The notes under the pieces are model-generated. The model was not told the origin of the DNA, did not search any database, and was given only the letters and a program-made list of their open reading frames with translations. A DNA stretch of 64,000 bases from Sepiola atlantica (lineage: Eukaryota; Mollusca; Cephalopoda; Sepiida; Sepiolidae). The stretch is from contig OY744519.1 of assembly GCA_963556195.1 (NCBI GenBank), forward strand, positions 33,262,887-33,326,886, read 5' to 3'. The position numbers were made by a program, and so were the translations under genes. Shown here piece after piece: positions 55,045-64,000 of the stretch. Position 1 is the stretch's first letter, and every line of letters begins with the position of its first letter.

Positions 55045-56688
55045 GGCATAATAACGTGGACACAACCGTTGGGTCACCCATTGGGCTCGGGTTAGATTTT
55101 TTGCACCAGATAAAAGTGAATAGGCAAACCCAGTTAAATTAAAAAAATAAAACAGACAAAATCCAAAGTTAGTATTTGTTTTCGCTATATCTCCCCTTGT
55201 ATCCCTCTCTCCCCTTTTCCTTCCAGCTATGTTTTAAATAGTATAAATACTTCTGATGATATTCCATATGGTTTATAATGGACTATTCCAATCATATGTT
55301 TTATAGTTTGTTTTATTACTTTTGCCTGTTAATAAACAGAGAAAGAGAGAGGGTTATGGAAACGAGAGTGATAGAGACTGTATAAAGTAAGGGCAGAGAT
55401 CAAACAGCACACAGTTAGAGCGGGTGAGAGTAAACTTAATAAGAGATTGGTGGCTTGGTGAGTTAATTGCAAATTACGGCTAATTAGAACAATTTAAATT
55501 GATTTTTCAAACATAACTTTATAGCATAAGCAAAGAATATTTTAACATATATATTTTTGGATTAAATGTATAGGAAAAAGCATTAGGGAAACAAATATTG
55601 ATTAATTCAGATTTAGTATAATAAAGATATAGGACATAAAAGTATATTTATACCAAGTAAAATTGATATTTGTTAATTCCTAGCCATTTTGTCCTTTTAT
55701 TTCTTCTACTATATTATTTACAACAAAATAATATATTTGCTTCAGTTTCTTTCAAAAATGCTTATCCCGACTAGGAAGAGTGTATAAATGGAGACATTTT
55801 CACTATAGACCTAAATAGAAGCGTTAGTTTAGGTCATTAATAAAATGGTTTTGCACTTGTTTTATCTATTTCAGCAATAAAATAAACAATTATATGCATT
55901 AAAAATATATATTGAATTATTTATTTCTTAGAATTACTTGAATATCATAATTGTCGGTCAACTAATTTGAATCATAACACCTCATTAAAATGTTGTCATC
56001 AATCAATGTTACAAGCGGCCTTTCATGCCAATTGTGCACTTATTAATCCGACATACTGGATTCTGCTTATAATAAGATTATTATTACATATTTAACTTAT
56101 TTAATCCTAAAATTATTTTACTTTACCTTTCTTTAAATCACTTACAAACGGTAAAATCATTAATAACAAAAAACACTTTTACACTTCTTTAAAAATAAAT
56201 ATTACATTAAACTTCACTAGAGCAATACACGAATATTTACTTTTTGGCGACTTACCCAATATTCTTCCTGACATTAATTCACTCGTAACATCGAATTTAC
56301 TTTTACATTGCTTTAAAACGACATACAATATACAATAGTCTTATTACGATTATTTTCTTTATAAAACCGATAGAAAAATAATGATACACTTTATCTTATT
56401 AAACTCATTAAACGCGATGATTCAAATATGTAGTTGTCTTCTTCATCTTCTGAACACGGAATACACACCTTTATTTTCTTTCGGGTTCTTTCATTTTCCG
56501 AGGCAAAATTTAACCAACTTCGCTGATTAATACGAATATTTTCTTATTACAAAAGTCTTCTTACAACATTTTAACAGTACGGATACAAATTATTAAAATA
56601 ATTGACGTATGAGGTGTTTTTCAATTTTTTTATAACAGTTCGTATATTTATATCAACACAAAATAATGAAATGGGTTATTACCAGTCA

Positions 56689-56691
<3 letters not shown>
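55045..56691. other. unclassified AT-rich sequence
   Basis: About 1.6 kb with no repeat partner, element ends or coding signal seen. Confidence 0.4.

Positions 56692-56748
<57 letters not shown>
56692..56748. repeat. (GA)n microsatellite
   Basis: 28 GA units. Confidence 0.95.
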
Positions 56749-56750
<2 letters not shown>

Positions 56751-56974
56751 ACCGACGAGCGAAAACGTTACACAAATTAGTTTGGGCATCTTTTAGAATA
56801 GTGACGCTCACAAGAAATACTACTTTTGTTTGTTTAGAAGAGCAAATGAACACGAATATTCAACGCGTGAAAGTAATTTATTACTTAATCCAGAACCCCC
56901 AAAAGGGACTCTCTGGATTGGGACAAAAAATAAATATTGCTTCAGTCGTGAAGAATTTCTTCTACACTAAATGA

Positions 56975-57020
56975 AGACAGAAAAGATATTACACTTTGAT
57001 CCCAGCTCATGGGCTGGATA
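56975..57020 (-). mobile_element. U2-SINE head fragment
   Basis: The minus strand reads agcccatgagctgggatcaa and agtgtaatatctttt, matching U2 nt about 12-42 with a substituted stem-loop. No body follows. Confidence 0.55.
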
Positions 57021-57307
57021 TCCTGAGGTCAATATTAACTTCACGGAGGTTTCTTAAATACTTCGAATGTTCACAAAGGCATCTATTTTTTAAAGATTAA
57101 ATTGCTTTTTCGGAATTAAATTATTTTTCATCTCTTAAAAATCAACAAAAAAAAACAGTATTTATTTTATTATATATTTTTTTTATCTAAGCCAGCGATA
57201 TTTGATAATTCTTTTGTAAAAATCAGATAATTTAATTTAATATTTATGAATATTTGAAACTCGGTTGATTATTTATAAACTGTATGTGTCATCTATATTG
57301 AAAAAGA

Positions 57308-57329
57308 TACTACTACTACTACTACTACT

Positions 57330-57393
<64 letters not shown>

Positions 57394-57410
57394 ATAATAA
57401 TAATAATAAA
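57308..57410. repeat. (CTA)n-(TAA)n trinucleotide repeat
   Basis: About 28 CTA units with one ccacca interruption, then TAA units. Confidence 0.95.
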
Positions 57411-58243
57411 ATAGTAGCGTCGAATATGCGTCGAATAGAAAAAGGTTCCCGACGCAAATGTCTTCTCAGAATGGCGCGGTGGAAGTAGTCTTTGTGTTTG
57501 TCGCTAGAAACTCCTATTGTCTCTTTGTATCAGTGAGAACAAATGGATGCAACACCCAAGAAGCAGCTGTGTTTTTTTTAGTTATACAATATTCCAGATG
57601 ATTGTTGAGATAAGAACAATTTCAACAGTACGACACGTCTTGATAATGAAACATGAATTTAATTGAGCCTCGATAAACGTGATTATAATAGATCTACAGA
57701 TCATCATTTCGGACGCCATTTCTTTATATATTAATACTCACCGACTTGTTTGATTGGCCACAGTGTCTGTGTGCATGAGTTTTGTTGTTATCATAAACCA
57801 ATAAGTAATCAAACTTCGTTCATTCAATTAATCATTTCCAATCCTCGCACAAGGTTCTTCATCTTTCAACTAACAATCAACTTCTATCCTCGAGTGGCTT
57901 TTGATCTTGATAAGTTGTAACTCATTAATAAAAAAAAGAAAGAAAAATAATAATGCCAGCAACCAATGGTCATTGACAGCGAGAAATCAATGGCAAGTCA
58001 TTTGCAAAAGTTATCGAACGAGGTAGAGAGTACTGGAAATCTGGGGAGACTTGTTGTCACCCAGACTCCAGGGAACACAATCAGTTATTATTAGTGAGTA
58101 ACCTCTGATGATGAGCTGTGTAAGAACTCTTAGTGAGTGCAAATAACAATTTTCGTTTTGTTCCAGATTAAATTAGAAAACCAATCCCATTTTAACTGAT
58201 GTTAATGATGCAGTAGAGTTAACAGCCGAAAAATGGATATATA
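57411..58243. other. unclassified sequence
   Basis: Contains a minus-strand copy of the short repeat (cctcgagtggcttttgatct at about 57889). No gene. Confidence 0.4.
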
Positions 58244-58613
58244 CAGGGTGATTCATAAGTCACTTCACTTAGCTATTTAAAATGATTACCATATGAAGCA
58301 CAAACATACTATGAACTTTTGATAATTGTTATCTTACTCTCTAATTACTGCTATTTGTTAGGCAATGGAAACGTGATGTGAACAGAAAGCCCCCTTCGCA
58401 CAACACCATAATCAATCAAATATGCTACAAAGAGTCGTAAATTCCTTGCAAAAAGAATGGAGCTATGCATGCAGAACGAAGGTGGAAATGTTGAAAATTT
58501 GCTGTAATTTAAAACTCCCATAAATGAATTTGTTGAATAAACTTTCTGTTTTGTATTACCGCATTTTTTAACTTTAGAATTTCAAAAATAAATAGCTAAG
58601 TGACTTATGAATC

Positions 58614-58618
<5 letters not shown>
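58244..58618 (+). mobile_element. Tc1/mariner-like deletion derivative
   Basis: The left end cagggtgattcataagtcac continues ttagctattt. The complement of the right end reads aaggtgattcataagtcact and tagctattt. Flanked by TA on both sides; a (TA)n array follows. At 375 bp it keeps the last part of its transposase gene, so it arose by internal deletion of an autonomous element. Confidence 0.85.
58422..58507 (+). pseudogene. transposase C-terminus with frameshift
   Basis: MLQRVVNSLQK, then after a one-base loss near 58452-58454 RMELCMQNEGGNVENLL and a stop at 58505-58507. This is the conserved C-terminal tail of a Tc1/mariner-superfamily transposase group common in invertebrates (consensus RVxxSLxxRMELCxxxxGGHxEHL). 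Catalytic domain absent. Confidence 0.75.

Positions 58619-58695
<77 letters not shown>
58619..58695. repeat. (TA)n microsatellite between two elements
   Basis: 38 TA units joining the deletion derivative and the foldback element. Confidence 0.95.
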
Positions 58696-58696
<1 letters not shown>

Positions 58697-59142
58697 CAAA
58701 TAACTCGTATTAAAATTTAATTTTCTACCGATCTGTATAATTTTAAAGTGTGGAAACTGATTGTAAGATTTATTATTTCTAAATTTGTTTTCGTTACTTT
58801 GAGCCAATCAAAGATGGCGTCGAATTTTAAAGTAGTCGCTAATTTCAGACTTAAAAGATATATAAAAAAAAAACTTATCCTAACCCAACTGGCAGGCAAC
58901 CCACACTTAGGGTTAGTTGTAGGGGGTAAGCCCTTTTTTTTACTATAATTTAAGCCTGAAATTAGCGATCATTTTAAAAAAGATCGACCTCATTTTTTAC
59001 TGACTCGTGTTCGGATAAGTGAAATCAACGATAATAAATTCAGAGATACTAAATCTTACAATCGGTTTTCCTGCTTTAAAATAATACAAGTCGCTAGAAA
59101 ATTAAATTTTAATGCGTTTGATAAAAGTTATTTGTTGTATAA
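58697..59142. mobile_element. 450-bp foldback element
   Basis: Left arm 58697-58880 and right arm 58930-59142 match in inverse orientation: aaaatttaattttcta, gattgtaagattta and cgctaatttcag against their complements. The right arm is longer by indels. The spacer holds tcctaaccc/ttagggtta phrases. Contains aaagatggcg. Non-coding. Confidence 0.8.
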
Positions 59143-60714
59143 TTGTTTGGCTGACTTATGTACAAATTAACTAAAATGCATCATGGTGGAATTTAACTTC
59201 GTAATGAAATAAATTTGGAGGTAAGAGTGAGGGATACTTATAAACTTGTTTGTTTGGCCGCGATGTGTGTGTGTGATTAGATTTGGGGCTTTAGTTTTAA
59301 TTTATAATGTAAAACGAATCGCAACTCCCACTTTTTTGTTTAATTTTACTTGAGTCGAAGTTCTCAGAAATCAAGGGGCCCTTTCCTGGGGCTAACACTT
59401 GATTTTATTAAAGTTCTCCTTTACCTGTCAAACGTTGAGTTAGTAAAGAAGTGAAGAACATTAATTTTTTCTCTACCCAATTGACCACTTAACTATGTTA
59501 TAGTATATATTTCTTGTGGTCTCTTAATCTTACCGGATTCCAGGACAAGAATTCGTCTAGTCTGGTGGAGTATCCAGCCTAGTGCTGTTACTTGATGCAA
59601 CACTACTTGGAGAAGGTGCACCATTCCTCGTATGAGCCAGTATCTAGCCATACCGAGGTGATTTTATTTGGGCTTCGAATACTATGCTATTTTACATATT
59701 TGGCCAGGGTTTATTTGTAGAGCGAAGTATCTTCATGTCACGTTGTCCTGACAAACCCCTGTACAGAGAGACCGAAGACATTCGAGGATGGTGTCTAGTA
59801 GGCAATTCAAACTCCCCCGTAGGTAATTCAAACTCCCCAGTAGGTAATTCAAACTCCTCTGTATATCTATGTGTGTGTGTATGTGCGTTGGCAGAGGGGG
59901 GATTTGGTTTTAATTTACAACGTAGAACCGAATCGCAACCTACAGAAGTAAATTGACCCGAAAAAAAATGAGAAGACTCTTTACACCCCCAAAGTTCTGA
60001 GTTTCTAGCCTTGATATAACAAATATACGTAAATTATAGTGTTTTAGCAAGAGACGGTTCAGTTTCTCTTGCAGAAGTCGGAAAATGTTGAAAGAAAGAT
60101 TGAAGACACAGAAGACAGAGATAAAGGGAAATATGTATAATATTGTTAAATTGAATAACAATACAGAAAAGTTTTGCAAAACTAATTGAGTCTGCGGCTT
60201 TAAGATTTCCAACTAAAAATGAAAGTTCTTTAACGTTCAAGAAAATTAGACGGCCCCCTGAATTTCTCAGGTTCAAATAGTTATATTCAAATTAAGGAGA
60301 AATATTCCTTACTTGTTGTCAGTACGGGATCATATTCAGAAAGAGGAAGATTAAGGGGGTTGTTTTATTCAGCCCGCCAAAATTAAGTGTCTGTTGATTG
60401 GTCAAGGAAAATCGTCTTGACTAATCAAAGGGGAATGTTCAGAACAAGTAGGGGTATTGTGGCGGACAAGAAGAGAACCACCGAAGAGAATGGGAGGCAA
60501 TCATTTTTTTTTATAAAATAAAACAGTGTGTAATAATAAAACAAAAATAATCATTTAATAAAAAAAAAAAAGAACAAATAGTGAATAAATGAGATGAAAA
60601 ATTAGTTAAGACGCCGTCGGATATATAAGTAATACATTAGAAAGCTACTGTTCTCCTTTGTTTTAAAATGAATTACTGCGAGAATTAAAGATGAAAGTAT
60701 TTCTGTGTCGCTTA
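59143..60714. other. unclassified, with 21-bp x3 repeat and short duplication
   Basis: gtaggtaattcaaactcccc is repeated three times at 59799-59862. A roughly 70-bp segment at 59255-59325 (gttttaatttataatgtaaa, cgaatcgcaac) recurs at 59870-59940. No gene. Confidence 0.45.
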
Positions 60715-60800
60715 CTTGCCATAGATATATTTTCATACTGCTACTAAACTCTACTCACTTATTGAGCACTGAATATGTATATACACAATATATTATATTA
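60715..60800 (+). repeat. short repeat, copy 1
   Basis: ttgccatagatatattttca and actcacttattgagcactg recur at 63187-63250. Located just before a TA array with a MITE. Confidence 0.6.
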
Positions 60801-60843
60801 CCTTATACACATAAAATAGTATATATATATATATATATATATA

Positions 60844-61224
60844 CAGGGTGGGCAAAAATAAGGGTCCTATTTTTAAAAATTCATAACTTTTTTATTTATT
60901 GATTTTTTAAATTTTTTTTTTTTAGAATAAGTAAAGGACCCCTTCCGAAGCAAGCATGAGCCGTATTAGCCCTAAGGAACGTACCCTCATTTAGAAAACA
61001 TTATTTTTGCTTAAAAAACTCAAAACAGTGTAAAAAACAATACTTTAGTTTTTGTAAGTTTTAAGAAGTGTTTTTCGGCTAAAATTTGTTTTGTTTATTT
61101 CAAAAAATCTCGGAAGGGTCAGTCTACACACACATAAAGTTTGGTGAGTTTAACTTTTATTTTGTGGAAGTTATTCAAATTCAAGTTATTCAAATTTAAA
61201 GATAGGACCCTTATTTTGGCCCAC

Positions 61225-61228
<4 letters not shown>
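60844..61228. mobile_element. TA-inserted MITE, copy A
   Basis: 385 bp. Begins cagggtgggcaaaaataagg and gtcctatttttaaa; the complement of the end begins cagagtgggccaaaataagg and gtcctatctttaaa (about 36-bp inverted repeats). Flanked by TA, within TA arrays. The outer flanks are themselves inverted (ccttatacacataaaatag before, ctattttgtgtgtataagg after), so it sits in the centre of a TA-rich palindrome. Non-coding. Confidence 0.9.

Positions 61229-61298
<70 letters not shown>
61229..61298. repeat. (TA)n microsatellite
   Basis: 35 TA units. Confidence 0.95.
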
Positions 61299-61299
<1 letters not shown>

Positions 61300-61880
61300 T
61301 ATTTTGTGTGTATAAGGTGATATAATATACTATAATTACTATAAGAAATTTAAAACCCTAAATCTTGTAGTAAAAAACAACTCCTCCCGAACTCCCAACT
61401 AGAAAGAACCAATGTTATTTATAAGTTTAAATGCCCTTTGAGAAAATATAACTCCCATAATAATAATAAAGTTAACAGCTACATTGGTTTTACGAGCACT
61501 ACCCTATCCCGCCGCATCACCATGCATCTTGTAAACCCTAGCTCAATTTACACATCTACAAAAACATAACTGCCCTCCCTCTGATTTAAGACAAATTCTA
61601 GTTAATAACACTAAAATTATACATTCCGAAACCAATTTAAAAAAATTAAAAATACTGGAAGCTATCTACATAAAAACAAAAATAAAATAAAATTAATAAC
61701 ATCACATATGAAACCAGTTGTAACATTTTAAAATGCTTAACGTAATGCGATTTTGTTCTGTGATGCCATCCAGTGTTGCTGAATTTAAATTGTCAACGAC
61801 TTCCTGGAACAATGCGAAAACGTGCGTTTCTCCGCTGTCTTTTTAAAATTCTCTTCTTTCCTCAGCTTTTTTGTTCATTT
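61299..61880. other. unclassified sequence
   Basis: No gene or repeat partner apart from the palindrome arm at 61299-61325. Confidence 0.4.
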
Positions 61881-61888
61881 GATTTTGA

Positions 61889-61935
61889 CACCTGAGGAGG
61901 ATTCGACGAAGAATCAAAAAACGTTCGTGAAACCT
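61889..61935 (+). ncRNA. decayed hammerhead-like motif
   Basis: CUGAGGA (61892-61898), one extra G, stem gattc/gaatc (61900-61904, 61911-61915), then AAAAAAC where GAAAC is expected, and GUUC. Stem I cac/gtg is only 3 bp. Same layout as the minimal motif at 52.96 kb. Not active as written. Confidence 0.35.
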
Positions 61936-62099
61936 GTGAAACCTATGGAACATTCATTATTTTTTTAAATTTTAATACAAAAAAGACCACCAGAAAAATA
62001 AAAAAATAAAAAAAGGTATAATTAAACAGACGAATTCTGTTATTTTTTAACAATGTTTGCATAAAAATGAGAATATGTTGCCTAAATACACACACACAC

Positions 62100-62102
<3 letters not shown>

Positions 62103-62173
<71 letters not shown>
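62103..62173. repeat. (TA)n microsatellite
   Basis: 35 TA units preceded by (CA)8. Confidence 0.95.
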
Positions 62174-62176
<3 letters not shown>

Positions 62177-62210
62177 AAAATATTTATTTAATATTAAAGT
62201 GTTTTTCACC

Positions 62211-62957
<747 letters not shown>

Positions 62958-63038
62958 GGCAAAGACGTTGGAATTTGAGTTTGAAATATAACTCGTGTTC
63001 CGAGGTTCGTGCCCAGCGACCGGTGTGAATAATTCTTT

Positions 63039-63084
63039 TCTACACTGACGATTTCCGTAAGGATGAAACGTATACGTATGTAGA
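63039..63084 (+). ncRNA. type I hammerhead ribozyme motif
   Basis: Stem I tctaca (63039-63044) pairs perfectly with tgtaga (63079-63084). CUGACGA is 63045-63051 (N7=C). Stem II is short, tcc/gga (63054-63056, 63061-63063), capped by a GUAA (GNRA) tetraloop, with T-T and an extra T at its base. GAAA is 63065-63068, palindromic cgtatacg (63069-63076) gives stem III, and GUA (63076-63078) is the cleavage triplet. Lies between two TA arrays. The stem II base is slightly degenerate, so activity is uncertain. Confidence 0.75.
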
Positions 63085-63100
63085 TAACTACAGATATTTA

Positions 63101-63104
<4 letters not shown>

Positions 63105-63175
<71 letters not shown>
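63105..63175. repeat. (TA)n microsatellite
   Basis: 35 TA units. Confidence 0.95.
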
Positions 63176-63180
<5 letters not shown>

Positions 63181-63186
63181 AATTTT

Positions 63187-63270
63187 CATTGCCATAAATA
63201 TATTTTCATAACTTACTACCTAGCTCTACTCACGTATTGAGCACTGTTTAAGTAAATACTGAAAATTGAT
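63187..63270 (+). repeat. short repeat, copy 2
   Basis: Counterpart of 60715-60800: attgccataaatatattttc and ctactcacgtattgagcactg-like. Again followed by a TA array. Confidence 0.6.
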
Positions 63271-63315
63271 ACATAAAATATCATATCTCTTTATAACATT
63301 TTATGTGTATTCATG

Positions 63316-63318
<3 letters not shown>

Positions 63319-63373
<55 letters not shown>
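63319..63373. repeat. (TA)n microsatellite in a small palindrome
   Basis: Flanked by attcatgaaata on the left and tatttcatgtat on the right, so the array sits at the centre of an inverted repeat. Confidence 0.9.
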
Positions 63374-63377
<4 letters not shown>

Positions 63378-63424
63378 TCATGTATCCACATGCACACACA
63401 TATATACACACACACACACACACA

Positions 63425-64000
63425 TTATATATATAGCTACAGATAGATGGAGGGGAGGGGGCTAATCTGCGGACGAATCGGCCGTTGGGCATTAACTTTC
63501 CTCAACCAAATTTGAAACAAACAAGAAAGCTTCAAAACAAAACAAAACAGAAACATTACATTCAATTCATATCAGGTTACTCGGTGCGTTTATTTCGTGC
63601 ACTTGATCACCCTCATATTTTCAGTGTCATCGATCACATCACGCCGGCGCGAGTAGTAGTGTTGAAATTGTTATGTGCGCTGTCTCACCTCGGAGTTGAA
63701 TTGGGGACTGGGGAAATATTAAGTTATAAAGCTTATTGATTCATAGTAAGAAACGTGACAACAACAGAACAAAAACTGCAAACAGGCCGGGGAAATAGGG
63801 CATCTTTCATTCAGACATTTTAATCAGAATCAAATGCATTTTTTGTTGTTTATTTATTTTCCAGATTTATTGGCTGTTAACTATACTGCATGATTACCTA
63901 ACTGATTAAAATAACCTGAAATTAATATAGATTCGGTTAGAAATGTTAATCCGTATAAAATTGAAGGCAAACCAGAAGAGTACTCGACTCAAAGTCAGCA
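63425..64000. other. unclassified sequence
   Basis: No supported gene. An 84-codon frame at 63485-63739 shows no family features. Confidence 0.4.

Overview
This is eukaryotic, AT-rich, essentially intergenic DNA. It looks like a metazoan genome, most plausibly a mollusc and perhaps a cephalopod. The grounds are very long (TA)n arrays, several tRNA-, 5S- and U2-derived retroposon relics, LINE fragments of animal type, foldback and MITE elements, and hammerhead ribozyme motifs. The species cannot be proved from the sequence alone. I could not support any host protein-coding gene, exon, intact tRNA gene or CRISPR array. Nearly all the longer open frames are LINE or transposase remnants, or translations of simple repeats.

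Layout. 0-5 kb: foldback elements, an inverted pair of a tRNA-derived SINE, and a near-perfect 138-bp-arm palindrome that carries a hammerhead ribozyme. 5-8 kb: an internally deleted mariner with a broken transposase, then two LINE 3' fragments. 8-18 kb: a mosaic of diverged repeats, including an 800-bp repeat in two inverted copies, a hAT-like MITE inside an older repeat, an 800-bp terminal-inverted-repeat element, a 5S rRNA-like sequence next to a U2-snRNA-headed SINE, and LINE 3' ends. 18-28 kb: more LINE remains, MITEs, and an inverted pair of a promoter-like repeat with E-box, YY1-like and CRE motifs. 28-30 kb: a tandem array of U2-derived units and a 60-bp minisatellite. 30-36 kb: low-density repeats, a 38-bp minisatellite, a LINE fragment and a 350-bp tandem duplication. 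37-41.4 kb: a 4.4-kb array with an 8-bp period that carries the same 204-bp solo-LTR-like insertion twice, exactly 1.5 kb apart. 41.4-47.6 kb: hammerhead remnants, (TA)n arrays, a SINE with a 15-bp target duplication, a LINE C-terminal pseudogene of the type with a restriction-like endonuclease, and the cleanest LINE ORF (223 codons). 47.6-52.4 kb: a decayed U2 SINE and unclassified sequence with one 204-codon frame. 52.4-64 kb: dense (TA)n arrays interleaved with hammerhead ribozymes, palindromes and Tc1/mariner-type MITEs.

Main discovery candidate. At least four sequences fold by eye as type I hammerhead ribozymes. Each has a conserved core, a complementary stem I on both sides of the cleavage site, and a very short self-complementary stem III typical of ribozymes that act as dimers. 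They lie at 4402-4458 (+), 43250-43297 (+), 53533-53592 (-) and 63039-63084 (+). A minimal version is at 52963-53005 (-), and decayed versions are near 41.8, 43.5, 54.4, 61.9 and 62.2 kb. They repeatedly sit beside (TA)n arrays and inverted repeats. This suggests one or more families of ribozyme-bearing retroelements (Penelope-like or retrozyme-like) whose protein-coding parts are not in this window.
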